Below are positions 1 through 6,427 of a stretch of 10,382 bases of DNA, in pieces. Each line of letters begins with the position of its first letter. Position 1 is the stretch's first letter. A program made the translations under genes and the position numbers. The DNA comes from Dehalococcoidia bacterium (lineage in GTDB: Bacteria; Chloroflexota; Dehalococcoidia; JACQUA01): NCBI GenBank assembly GCA_030689845.1, contig JAUYHV010000034.1, positions 1 through 10,382 of the forward strand, given 5' to 3'. A model generated the notes under the pieces. The model searched no databases. It saw nothing but the letters and a program-made list of their open reading frames with translations, and was not told the DNA's origin.

Positions 1-746
1 ATGAAAAGGGGATGGGTCGCCTCCACCGGAACCGGTTCTACAATACTGTTATTTCCCTTGAGGAGTTCCTCCAGCCAAACATCCCTTCCTTCTTTCATGA
101 TTACAGGCTCGTTGGTCCTTTTTACAACTATTACCCTTTCAACGCAAGGCGTCAATTTAACCGTTTCATCAACCACTTTTTTCAGGGGAATAGTCTTCCC
201 TCTTCTGAATCCACCGTCAGCAGTAATTACTATTTTGGCTCCTGTGTCATTCACTCTGTCAGCAAGGGCCTGGGCGCTAAACCCGGAAAATATAACCGTG
301 TGAATAGCTCCAATCCTGGCACAGGCGAGCATAAAAATAGGAAGGTCTGGTATCATAGGCAAATACAGGGCTACCCTGTCTCCATTCTCAACTCCCATGT
401 CTTTAAGTATAGAGGCATATCTGTTAACTTCACGGTATAAAAGGGAATAACTCAAAAGACGAATATCACCGGGCTCACCCTCCCAGTAAATGGCAACCTT
501 ACTCCTTCGCCAGCTTTGAAGGTGCTGGTCGACACACAGGTATGAAGCGTTCAGGAGCCCCCCGACGAACCACCTGGCATAAGGAGGGTTCCATTTCAAG
601 ACCTTATCCCAGCTTTTGAACCAGGTCAATTTGGCTGCCTCCGCAGCCCAGAAAGCTTCAGGGTCTTCCATGGAATGTTTATAATTCTGGCGGTAATTAT
701 CAAAAGGCCAGTACCTGTCCTCAAAATTTAATGACGGATTTATCAT
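1..746 (-). CDS. acsA: Acetate-CoA ligase (acetyl-CoA synthetase), N-terminal part
   Basis: Activates acetate to acetyl-CoA through an acetyl-AMP intermediate, in the cytoplasm. The 248 residues present match the start of the AMP-forming acetyl-CoA synthetase family: an N-terminal region typical of the family (FWAAEAAKL, residues 32-40), NASYLCVDQHL at 66-76, GDRVALYLPMIPD at 122-134, ARIGAIHTVIFSGFS at 143-157 and ITADGGFRRGK at 174-184. The reading frame is open to the window edge. It ends at THPLF, just before the expected TSGTTG phosphate-binding loop, so about 400 residues including the catalytic core lie outside. The ATG start is preceded by an AGGGAGA ribosome binding site. It is the third gene of a leftward run, 27 bases after the dCMP deaminase gene. 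The substrate is inferred from overall similarity; a propionate-preferring relative cannot be excluded from this part alone. Confidence 0.93.
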   Translation of the reverse strand, partial: MINPSLNFEDRYWPFDNYRQNYKHSMEDPEAFWAAEAAKLTWFKSWDKVLKWNPPYARWFVGGLLNASYLCVDQHLQSWRRSKVAIYWEGEPGDIRLLSYSLLYREVNRYASILKDMGVENGDRVALYLPMIPDLPIFMLACARIGAIHTVIFSGFSAQALADRVNDTGAKIVITADGGFRRGKTIPLKKVVDETVKLTPCVERVIVVKRTNEPVIMKEGRDVWLEELLKGNNSIVEPVPVEATHPLF

Positions 747-773
747 GTGTTCTCTCCCTATCAACTGCCTGGA

Positions 774-1244
774 TTATTCTAAATATGAAATAATCGGTGG
801 GGGTTTATTCAAAACAGCGACATCGATGCCGGAGTTTTTGAACAGTTCCTCAAAAGAATCGTCATTATACCGGCCGAAAGAAACAAACCTGCTTATCCTC
901 GAATTGACCAGCATCTTTGCGCAAAGGACACAGGGAGTATGGGTGCAGTAAATTGTTGCTCCCTCCAAACTAACGCCGTGCAGGGCGGCCTGTACGATTA
1001 CATTCTGTTCAGCGTGTATGGCACGGCAGATTTCGTGGCGTGTCCCCGACGGAATACCAAGCTCCTCGCGAAGACATCCGAGTTCGAGACAGTCTGGCAA
1101 TCCTGACGGAGCGCCGTTATAACCGGTAGTCAGGATGTGTAAGTTTTTAACCGCCACTGCCCCAACGTGATGCCGCAGGCAGGTTGAACGTTCCGCCACG
1201 ACCGAGGCTATTTTCAAGAAATACTCGTCCCGGGAAGGTCTCAC
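774..1244 (-). CDS. dCMP deaminase (ComEB-type cytidine/deoxycytidylate deaminase)
   Basis: Hydrolyses dCMP to dUMP, feeding dTMP synthesis. The 156-residue length is typical. The catalytic zinc signature is complete: His77-Ala-Glu79 (HAEQN) and Cys105-x2-Cys108 (TPCVLC). The family-specific features RPSRDEYFLKIA at the N-terminus, TCLRHHVGAV (21-30) and GYNGAPSG (41-48) are also present. Extra Cys and His residues (Cys22, Cys52, Cys57, His70) resemble the second, structural zinc site known in some dCMP deaminases. The start is a GTG that overlaps the TGA stop of the upstream kinase gene by 4 bases (GTGA), with AAGGG about 8 bases before it, so translation is probably coupled. The kinase neighbour fits a nucleotide or cofactor phosphate role. 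A riboflavin-type or tRNA deaminase is less likely because the N-terminal dCMP signature is present. Confidence 0.92.
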   Translation of the reverse strand: MRPSRDEYFLKIASVVAERSTCLRHHVGAVAVKNLHILTTGYNGAPSGLPDCLELGCLREELGIPSGTRHEICRAIHAEQNVIVQAALHGVSLEGATIYCTHTPCVLCAKMLVNSRISRFVSFGRYNDDSFEELFKNSGIDVAVLNKPPPIISYLE

Positions 1245-1798
1245 GCCCTCTGCCCTTCGATTAAATCTATTATTTCCCGGGTTTTGCTTAAAAGATCGAC
1301 CAGAGAGGTATCGTTAACAACGGTAAAATCGGCCATGGCTATCGGCCCGCCTTTATTTATTTTCTCTATTTCGGCTGCGTCTCTTCGTTGAGCATCCCCC
1401 AAATCCAGGTTCCTTTCTCTTCTTCCCAGCAACCTTTTATACCTTGTTTTGGGAGAGGCGTATACTGCAAGTATTATTAATTCATTAATTAAACGTTCTT
1501 TTAATAATTTGAATTCCTCCCATGAATACAGTCCGTCGATTACAACAGAGGACCTTTCCAGGGACTCGGTTATCTTCGGCAGGTTCAGCAATGCATACGC
1601 CGCCATCCCGTGCTCTTCCCTTAGCATTTCCCTTATAAAGCGTTCGTTTTTCTCATCTAACTTCAATCCCCTCCTTTTTATTTCCAGGTCCGTAATGTCG
1701 CCAAAACGAATCCGTTTGTAACCCGTTTTTTCAAATTCCCGGGTAACCTCGGATTTCCCCGAACCTGCCATGCCTACTATGGCAATAACTTTGTTCAT
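1241..1798 (-). CDS. P-loop kinase, UPF0200 / dephospho-CoA-kinase-like
   Basis: A 185-residue P-loop NTPase resembling the UPF0200 group, common in archaea and related to dephospho-CoA and nucleoside monophosphate kinases. Visible features are the Walker A loop GMAGSGKS at residues 9-16, RFGDITDLEIKRRGL at 31-45 as a substrate-lid-like segment, VVIDGLYSWEE at 85-95 as the second phosphate-binding strand, RRERNLD at 126-132 as an arginine-rich lid, and MADFTVVND at 155-163, which resembles the C-terminal ADxxIxN motif of this fold. The substrate cannot be read from the sequence. I chose the ATG at 1798: AGGAAG lies just upstream and the protein then begins right before the first beta strand, as usual for the family. 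A TTG at 1828 would add ten residues. It is the first gene of the leftward operon and overlaps the dCMP deaminase gene. Confidence 0.85.
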   Translation of the reverse strand: MNKVIAIVGMAGSGKSEVTREFEKTGYKRIRFGDITDLEIKRRGLKLDEKNERFIREMLREEHGMAAYALLNLPKITESLERSSVVIDGLYSWEEFKLLKERLINELIILAVYASPKTRYKRLLGRRERNLDLGDAQRRDAAEIEKINKGGPIAMADFTVVNDTSLVDLLSKTREIIDLIEGQRA

Positions 1799-1801
1799 TA
1801 T

Positions 1802-1807
1802 CTTCCT
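1802..1807 (-). promoter_or_regulatory. Ribosome binding site deciding the kinase start
   Basis: AGGAAG on the minus strand lies 3 bases before the ATG at 1798. The spacing is short, but the alternative TTG at 1828 has only an AGG one base upstream, so this site supports the shorter protein. Confidence 0.55.
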
Positions 1808-1846
1808 GATGTTCTCCGAATTAGTCAAACCTGGTTTCAGTTACGA

Positions 1847-1876
1847 ATTATACACTAAACGCTTTCAACCTGAAAA
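1847..1876 (-). promoter_or_regulatory. Candidate sigma-A promoter for the kinase-dCMP deaminase-acsA operon
   Basis: On the minus strand there is a perfect TATAAT at 1852-1847. A weak -35 (TTTTCA, 4 of 6 matches to consensus) lies at 1876-1871, with an 18-base spacer. Transcription would start near 1840, giving a leader of about 40 bases. The -10 is convincing; the -35 is weak, which would fit modest or activated expression. Confidence 0.5.
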
Positions 1877-1882
1877 AACCAA

Positions 1883-1932
1883 CGGGTATCAGAAAAAGCA
1901 CGGGACGTATTTGACACGGCTTCCCGGGTATC
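1883..1932 (+). repeat. 8-bp direct repeat CGGGTATC in the divergent promoter region
   Basis: CGGGTATC occurs at 1883-1890 and again at 1925-1932. The copies are 42 bases apart, about four helical turns. The second copy sits between the -35 and -10 of the thi4 promoter; the first lies just upstream of its -35. The layout would suit an operator pair, but an 8-bp match in a region this size could also be chance. Confidence 0.35.
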
Positions 1933-1939
1933 GTAAAAT
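1911..1939 (+). promoter_or_regulatory. Sigma-A promoter of thi4
   Basis: A perfect -35 TTGACA at 1911-1916, a 17-base spacer and a -10 TAAAAT at 1934-1939 (5 of 6 matches). The predicted transcript starts near 1946 and leaves a leader of only about 20 bases before the thi4 ATG. There is no room for a TPP riboswitch, so any control of thi4 would have to act at the promoter or otherwise. Confidence 0.78.
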
Positions 1940-1951
1940 TCTTTTTTGCAC

Positions 1952-1957
1952 AGGAGG
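1952..1957 (+). promoter_or_regulatory. Ribosome binding site deciding the thi4 start
   Basis: AGGAGG lies 9 bases before the ATG at 1967. This rules in that ATG over the in-frame TTG at 1946, which would sit at the predicted transcription start itself and have no binding site. Confidence 0.85.
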
Positions 1958-1966
1958 ATAACATAC

Positions 1967-2755
1967 ATGTCTATATTTTCCCCGGTTTCAGAAAAAGACG
2001 TTACCCGAGCGATTGTTTCAGGATTTATGAAGCAATTCGATCAATATGCCGACAGCGACATTATTATTATTGGAGCCGGTCCCGCTGGTTTAACAGCAGG
2101 GAGAGAACTCTGCCGACAGGGCTTCAAAGTCCTGATAATAGAACGGAATAATTACCTCGGCGGAGGTTTCTGGATCGGCGGATTCCTGATGAACAAGGTT
2201 ACTTTTAGGGCCCCAGCCCAGAAACACCTTGACGAACTGAAAGTGCCTTATGAAAAAGCAGTTGAAGGACTATATGTAGCCGATGGTCCGCATGCCTGCT
2301 CCAAGCTTATTGCTGCAGCCTGTGATGCAGGAGTGAAATTCCTCAACATGACCACGTTCGATGATGTCGTCCTCAGGGAAGCCAACAGGGTTTCCGGGGT
2401 AGTCATCAACTGGACCCCGGTCAATGCCTTACCCCGCGAAATAACCTGCGTTGACCCGATAGCCCTGGAAGCCCGCCTCATTATAGATGCCACAGGACAT
2501 GACGCGGTTGTTTGCAAGAAACTTGAAGAGCGTGGCCTCTTAAAGACTATAGGTTTTGGCGCCATGTGGGTGGAGCGGTCAGAGGACCTCGTTGTGGAAC
2601 ACACGGGAGTAGTACATCCCGGGCTTATAGTTTGCGGGATGGCAACTTCAACGGTCTTTGGTCTTCCCAGGATGGGCCCTACCTTTGGAGGGATGCTTCT
2701 CTCAGGGCACCGTGCTGCCGAAGAAGCTGTGAAATACCTCGCAGGAAATAAATAG
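1967..2755 (+). CDS. thi4: Thiamine thiazole synthase, Thi4 family
   Basis: Makes the adenylated thiazole precursor of thiamine from NAD, glycine and a sulfur source, in the cytoplasm. The 262-residue protein shows the family's dinucleotide-binding fold: DIIIIGAGPAG at 31-41 (GxGxxG), Glu59-Arg60 at the end of the second strand, GGGFWIGG at 65-72, DATGHD at 174-179 and RMGPTFGGMLLSG at 235-247. Length is typical of bacterial and archaeal members; eukaryotic ones are longer. Cys161, in TCVDP, falls where yeast and plant enzymes carry the sulfur-donating cysteine (SCMDP) and where known sulfide-dependent archaeal enzymes have histidine. The alignment is from memory, so whether this enzyme is single-turnover is inference. 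The gene has its own promoter and terminator. thiE lies about 1.1 kb downstream. No ThiG or ThiS is visible. Confidence 0.93.
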   Translation: MSIFSPVSEKDVTRAIVSGFMKQFDQYADSDIIIIGAGPAGLTAGRELCRQGFKVLIIERNNYLGGGFWIGGFLMNKVTFRAPAQKHLDELKVPYEKAVEGLYVADGPHACSKLIAAACDAGVKFLNMTTFDDVVLREANRVSGVVINWTPVNALPREITCVDPIALEARLIIDATGHDAVVCKKLEERGLLKTIGFGAMWVERSEDLVVEHTGVVHPGLIVCGMATSTVFGLPRMGPTFGGMLLSGHRAAEEAVKYLAGNK

Positions 2756-2802
2756 ACTGAGACGGTTCGCCCGTTAAATAACCGGGAACCTGCCAGACCC
2801 GA

Positions 2803-2842
2803 CCCGGGAAATCCATACCTTTCCTTTCCCGGGCTTTGTTTT
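2803..2842 (+). terminator. Rho-independent terminator after thi4
   Basis: A perfect 9-bp inverted repeat (CCCGGGAAA at 2803-2811, TTTCCCGGG at 2825-2833) with a 13-base loop is followed by CTTTGTTTT. It lies about 50 bases after the thi4 stop and separates thi4 from the following gene run. The loop is rather long and the T tract is interrupted by one C and one G, so some readthrough is possible. Confidence 0.72.
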
Positions 2843-2951
2843 AAAATACTATCCAGGAATTTGGGCTTTTTAATAATATCTCTTCTTTGCTATAATAATT
2901 ATTCTGGCTTGATATTTTCCCGTGGATAAGGGAGTAAATATCAACAAAGGG

Positions 2952-2957
2952 TATAAT
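2952..2957 (+). promoter_or_regulatory. Weak candidate -10 element before the DUF6775 gene
   Basis: TATAAT lies 50 bases before the ATG at 3007, downstream of the thi4 terminator, where a promoter for the four-gene run is needed. No convincing -35 stands 16 to 18 bases upstream. The surrounding AT-rich stretch (2870-2960) has a second TATAAT at 2891-2896, also without a clear -35. Treat it as a location hint only. Confidence 0.3.
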
Positions 2958-3006
2958 TGCATAAAAACATCCTGAAGTATGGGTAGTTGAAAGGTAACCT
3001 GATCTT

Positions 3007-3837
3007 ATGAAGTCCCCAATTTTGATTATATACGGCGAAGCCTCCCTGAAAAACCTGTTCCTGCCTGAGATAAAGCCTTTCATAAATAATTGGTTTCCCA
3101 ATATCAGGGTTGAGTTGCGGCCCCCTTTTATTACGCATTACCTTGAGCGGTTACCATTGAGAGAACGGGAAGGGGCGTTACGTACCGTGGCCGAGCAATT
3201 TGCCTCCTTGAAAGTGCGCAACTTAAACCAGCCGGCACACCCTTTGGTTCCGCTGTACGGAGAAATAGAATTTGAAAAGCGGCGCCTGTCACAACCTAAC
3301 AAAAGCACCTTTGGATTGCTATACGATGGATTTTCTCTGATGAATAATCTTCATCTTTTGATCCCTGATTCAGAAAATAACAAGCAGCACATCCACGTGG
3401 TTTTCACGAACCAGCTCATTGGCACATACGACGAAAACGACAGGCGTTACCACGCCAGGGTTGCCGTATTCGGTTACCCGAATATTCTTTCAAGTACAGG
3501 ACTGGTGGAAGCCCCAGCTAAGCCACGGGAATATTATTTACTTAAACAGAGGTATGAGAGCATCAAAATGGCTGACGCCGTAGATATTGAATTAAAAGAA
3601 CAATTCAGGGACAACTTTATTGATTTTGATGATAAACGTCTGACTGATGTGGTGAAAGGATATGTTGCACAAGCTGTGTTTTATCATCTCACCGGTGAAC
3701 CTTTTTGTTCAGACAGTAATTGCCGGCTTTTCAATGCCCACTGGCAGAGCGAAGTACTGGCTGCTCAGCTAAACGGCAGGGACTTTTGTGCAAAACACGA
3801 AGATATTATCAGGAACTTATCCGGAGAAATGATATGA
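3007..3837 (+). CDS. DUF6775-type putative metallopeptidase
   Basis: A 276-residue soluble protein that I match from memory to the DUF6775 family of putative metallopeptidases, distantly reminiscent of archaemetzincins. The most telling segment is C-terminal: Cys234-x4-Cys239-R-L-F-N-A-His245, then Cys261-x2-His264 (FCAKHEDI). This looks like a structural zinc site. The central part (residues 128-175) contains HIHVVFTNQLIGTYDENDRRYHARVAVFGYPN-like sequence with several histidines and acidic residues. There is no HExxH motif, so protease activity is unproven. There is no signal peptide or membrane helix. The ATG is the first possible start after an in-frame TAA at 2995; the ribosome binding site is weak (AAGG, 12 bases upstream). 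The stop overlaps the thiE start by 4 bases (ATGA), indicating translational coupling. The substrate is unknown. Confidence 0.75.
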   Translation: MKSPILIIYGEASLKNLFLPEIKPFINNWFPNIRVELRPPFITHYLERLPLREREGALRTVAEQFASLKVRNLNQPAHPLVPLYGEIEFEKRRLSQPNKSTFGLLYDGFSLMNNLHLLIPDSENNKQHIHVVFTNQLIGTYDENDRRYHARVAVFGYPNILSSTGLVEAPAKPREYYLLKQRYESIKMADAVDIELKEQFRDNFIDFDDKRLTDVVKGYVAQAVFYHLTGEPFCSDSNCRLFNAHWQSEVLAAQLNGRDFCAKHEDIIRNLSGEMI

Positions 3838-4475
3838 ACTTTGTCCTGGACGTTTACGTAATTATCGACCTTAATTTCTCAAAAGGGAGAAGCCTTGAAG
3901 ATGTAACCGCCTCAGCCATCAAAGGAGGGGCCAGCATGATACAACTGAGGGAAAAAAGGGCTGAAACAAGGCAAATAGTGGAAATGGCAAGAATCGTTAA
4001 AAGCATATGTGCAAAAAATAACATCCCTTTTATAGTTAATGACAGGGTTGACATAGCCCTTGCCGTGGAGGCCGATGGGGTTCATCTTGGTCCTGACGAC
4101 ATGGCGGTTACCGATGCCAGAACGCTGTTAGGTCCGGATAAAATTATTGGCGCTTCTGCCGGTAACGTTGACGAGGCGTTAATGGCCCAACGAGAGGGCG
4201 CCTCTTACCTGGGCGTTGGTGCAATTTATGCCACGTCCACCAAACCGGATGCGGGGGCTCCTATAGGACCGGTAACTATCTCACAAATAAAGCGTGTATG
4301 TAATTTACCTGTAGTGGGAATAGGTGGCATAACGAAGGATAACGCCGCACAGGTAATTACCGCCGGTGCGGAGGGCGTGGCTGTAATCTCTGCCGCAATA
4401 GGCGCCCAGGATATTGTCACAGCGGTACGGGACATTACGGACACCGTAAAGCGGGCCAAACTATTAATAAAATAG
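3834..4475 (+). CDS. thiE: Thiamine phosphate synthase
   Basis: Couples hydroxymethylpyrimidine diphosphate to thiazole phosphate to give thiamine phosphate. The 213-residue protein shows the TIM-barrel signature motifs in order: QLREK at 37-41, VNDRVDIALAV at 68-78, DGVHLG at 81-86, GASAG at 106-110, YLGVGAIYATSTKPDAG at 125-141, VVGIGGI at 160-166 and GVAVISAAI at 181-189. These cover the diphosphate- and magnesium-binding residues of the family. The start ATG overlaps the upstream stop (ATGA) and has GGAG 7 bases before it, so an in-frame start further upstream at 3720 is not needed. It complements Thi4 encoded upstream: Thi4 product, after processing, is a ThiE substrate. Archease follows after 24 bases. 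Confidence 0.95.
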   Translation: MNFVLDVYVIIDLNFSKGRSLEDVTASAIKGGASMIQLREKRAETRQIVEMARIVKSICAKNNIPFIVNDRVDIALAVEADGVHLGPDDMAVTDARTLLGPDKIIGASAGNVDEALMAQREGASYLGVGAIYATSTKPDAGAPIGPVTISQIKRVCNLPVVGIGGITKDNAAQVITAGAEGVAVISAAIGAQDIVTAVRDITDTVKRAKLLIK

Positions 4476-4499
4476 ACGCACTTTTTTATCACAACCCTT

Positions 4500-4910
4500 T
4501 TGAAACGTTTTACTTTTGTTGAACACACAGCCGACCTGGGAATTGTGGCTTATGGCAATGATTTGGAAGAAATATTTGCCAATTCCGCTTACGGACTCTT
4601 CTCAATCATTGCTGATTTGCGTAATGTCAAAGAAAATTATACCCGGGATATTACCGTCTCCGGCCAGGACATAGAATCACTCCTTTTTACCTGGTTAAAT
4701 GAGCTGATATATATATTTGATGTCAGTAGTGTTTTATTTAAACGTTTCGAGATTAAAGAAATGAATGAAACCCACCTGAAAGCAACATGCTTTGGTGAGG
4801 TGTTTGACGCCAGGCGGCACCACCTGAAAAAAGGAGTAAAAGCTGCCACTTTCCACCTCCTGCAGGTGAACAAAGATAAGAGACAGGCAACCGTTATTTT
4901 TGACGTGTAG
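4500..4910 (+). CDS. Archease (RtcB-activating protein)
   Basis: Archease accelerates guanylylation of the RNA ligase RtcB and widens its nucleotide use, which matches the rtcB gene that follows 11 bases later. The 136-residue protein has the family hallmarks: FVEHTADLGI at 6-15 with the metal-binding Asp12, LLFTWLNELIYIFD at 61-74, HHLKKGVKAATFH at 107-119, and the terminal FDV with Asp135, the second acidic metal ligand expected near the C-terminus. The start is a TTG; no other usable start lies between it and the thiE stop in this frame, and the protein then begins where family members normally begin. No good ribosome binding site is visible, so expression may rely on coupling to thiE 24 bases upstream. 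Confidence 0.93.
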   Translation: MKRFTFVEHTADLGIVAYGNDLEEIFANSAYGLFSIIADLRNVKENYTRDITVSGQDIESLLFTWLNELIYIFDVSSVLFKRFEIKEMNETHLKATCFGEVFDARRHHLKKGVKAATFHLLQVNKDKRQATVIFDV

Positions 4911-4921
4911 CGGGTAAGATA

Positions 4922-6379
4922 ATGGTAAAAAAGCACGGTATCCTTGAAAAAATAGATGATTACCGCTGGATGTTACCGGTAACTTATAAACCGGGCATGA
5001 AAGTTCCCGGTATTATTTATGCTGAAGAGTCCATGCTGGATCAAATATTTGAAGATAAGGCCGTGGAACAGGTTTCCAACGTAGCTTTTCTACCGGGTAT
5101 AGTCGGTTATTCTCTGGCAATGCCCGACATCCACCTGGGGTATGGTTTTCCGATAGGTGGTGTTGCCGCTACCAACCTTCGTGACGGAGTTATATCCCCG
5201 GGGGGCGTGGGATTTGATATCAATTGCGGAATAAGAATACTCCGCACAAACCTGACTGAAAAAGATATTAAAGTAAAAATTAAAGATATTGTCGGCGCTC
5301 TCTACTCGGCTGTACCGTCCGGCGTAGGATCATGTGGTAGAATTCAATTGAATCAATCTGCAGTCGATGATATCCTGGTAAATGGCTCTAAATGGGCGGT
5401 AAAACTGGGGTACGGCAGGATAGAGGACCTCGATAACACAGAAGACAGAGGACGGGTCGAAGGTGTAGATCCCGCCGATGTTAGCAGCAAAGCAAAAGAA
5501 CGGGGCATACCCCAGCTCGGCACTTTAGGCTCAGGCAATCATTTCCTCGAAGTGGCGGTAATCGATCATATTTATGATAAAAATGCGGCGAGGGTCATGG
5601 GGATTGAAAACCATGGCCAAATTGTGATGATGATCCACTGTGGTTCAAGGGGACTCGGCCACCAGGTTTGCACTGATTATACCAAAGATATGGTATCCGG
5701 CCTGCAACGTCATAATATTGAGCTTCCCGATAAACAGCTCGCTTGTGCTCCGATCAGTTCCAGGGAGGGACAGGCATACCTCTCAGCTATGCGGGGTGCG
5801 GCAAACTATGCCTGGGCCAATCGCCAGTGTATTACCCACTTGTGCCGGGTAGCGCTTTCCACTACCCTGAAAATAAGCGAACAAGACCTTGGAATGGATT
5901 TAATCTACGACGTTGCTCACAACATAGCCAAAATCGAAGAACACACTATTAACGGAAAAAAAGAAAAATTATGCATTCACAGGAAGGGCGCTACCCGGTC
6001 CCTCCCCGCAGGTCACCCTTTACTACCCCAACGTTATCAAAGTATAGGTCAGCCGGTTTTAATACCCGGCGATATGGGAAGACACTCCTTTGTCCTGGTT
6101 GGCACGGAGAGGTCTATGAGTGAAACTTTCGGATCGACCTGTCATGGCGCCGGCAGGTTGCAGAGTCGAAAAGCGGCAAAAAAACAACTGAAAGGACTCC
6201 AGGTATTAAACGACCTTGCAGCCAGGGGTATAACCGTTCGAACGGGAAACGTCCATGACCTGGCAGAAGAAGCGTCGGAAGCTTACAAAGACGTCACTTC
6301 CATCGTCAACGTCGTCCATAATGCCGGCATATCTCGCCTCGTCTTCCGCACAAGACCGCTCGGGGTCGTTAAAGGTTAA
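4922..6379 (+). CDS. rtcB: RNA ligase RtcB (3'-phosphate/5'-hydroxyl, GTP-dependent)
   Basis: Joins RNA 2',3'-cyclic phosphate or 3'-phosphate ends to 5'-hydroxyl ends using GTP and Mn2+. It acts in tRNA splicing in archaea and animals and in RNA repair in bacteria. The 485-residue protein is full length. Manganese ligands are visible as Asp99 and Cys102 (GFDINCG), His207 (GSGNHFLE), His239 (IHCGSRGLGHQ) and His333 (VAHNIAKIE). The guanylylated histidine is His408 in STCHGAGR. PDIHLGYGFPIGG at 68-80, HRKGATR at 353-359 and the canonical C-terminal VVKG are also present. The ATG lies 11 bases after the archease stop with a poor ribosome binding site, consistent with co-translation. The long direct form is closer to the archaeal/tRNA-splicing type than to short RtcB paralogues, by impression only. 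Confidence 0.96.
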   Translation: MVKKHGILEKIDDYRWMLPVTYKPGMKVPGIIYAEESMLDQIFEDKAVEQVSNVAFLPGIVGYSLAMPDIHLGYGFPIGGVAATNLRDGVISPGGVGFDINCGIRILRTNLTEKDIKVKIKDIVGALYSAVPSGVGSCGRIQLNQSAVDDILVNGSKWAVKLGYGRIEDLDNTEDRGRVEGVDPADVSSKAKERGIPQLGTLGSGNHFLEVAVIDHIYDKNAARVMGIENHGQIVMMIHCGSRGLGHQVCTDYTKDMVSGLQRHNIELPDKQLACAPISSREGQAYLSAMRGAANYAWANRQCITHLCRVALSTTLKISEQDLGMDLIYDVAHNIAKIEEHTINGKKEKLCIHRKGATRSLPAGHPLLPQRYQSIGQPVLIPGDMGRHSFVLVGTERSMSETFGSTCHGAGRLQSRKAAKKQLKGLQVLNDLAARGITVRTGNVHDLAEEASEAYKDVTSIVNVVHNAGISRLVFRTRPLGVVKG

Positions 6380-6427
6380 GAACCATCTACCCCAGCAACA
6401 GATACTTAATTTCGGGCGCAGTTTTTA

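Noticed and set aside
12..440. Plus-strand reading frame of 142 residues at the left edge.
   Set aside because: The opposite strand carries an unbroken acetyl-CoA synthetase frame with strong motifs; this is its shadow.
1470..1515. AT-rich near-palindromic stretch around TTAATTCATTAATTAA as an operator or insertion scar.
   Set aside because: It lies inside the intact kinase gene and encodes ordinary residues (Lys, Leu, Ile, Asn) of the protein.
1799..1828. TTG at 1828 as the kinase start.
   Set aside because: It adds ten polar residues ahead of the first beta strand and has no properly spaced ribosome binding site; ATG at 1798 fits the family better.
1946..1966. In-frame TTG at 1946 as the thi4 start.
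   Set aside because: It would coincide with the predicted transcription start and lacks a ribosome binding site, whereas AGGAGG sits properly before the ATG at 1967.
2757..3005. Fragments of the TPP riboswitch consensus: CTGAGA at 2757-2762 and AACCTGATCT at 2996-3005, near thiamine genes.
   Set aside because: They lie about 235 bases apart with a terminator between them, and the flanking conserved pieces (GGGG arm, CCAGCG, closing P1 helix) are missing. The second piece runs into the start codon of the next gene.
3794..3815. HEDII in the DUF6775 protein as a catalytic HExxH metalloprotease motif.
   Set aside because: The second histidine is absent and the segment is part of a Cys/His cluster that looks structural; activity cannot be claimed from it.
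6380..6427. A shared terminator between the convergent rtcB and the small membrane protein gene.
   Set aside because: A short T-rich stretch follows GGGCGCAG, but no inverted repeat of useful length pairs with it on either strand.
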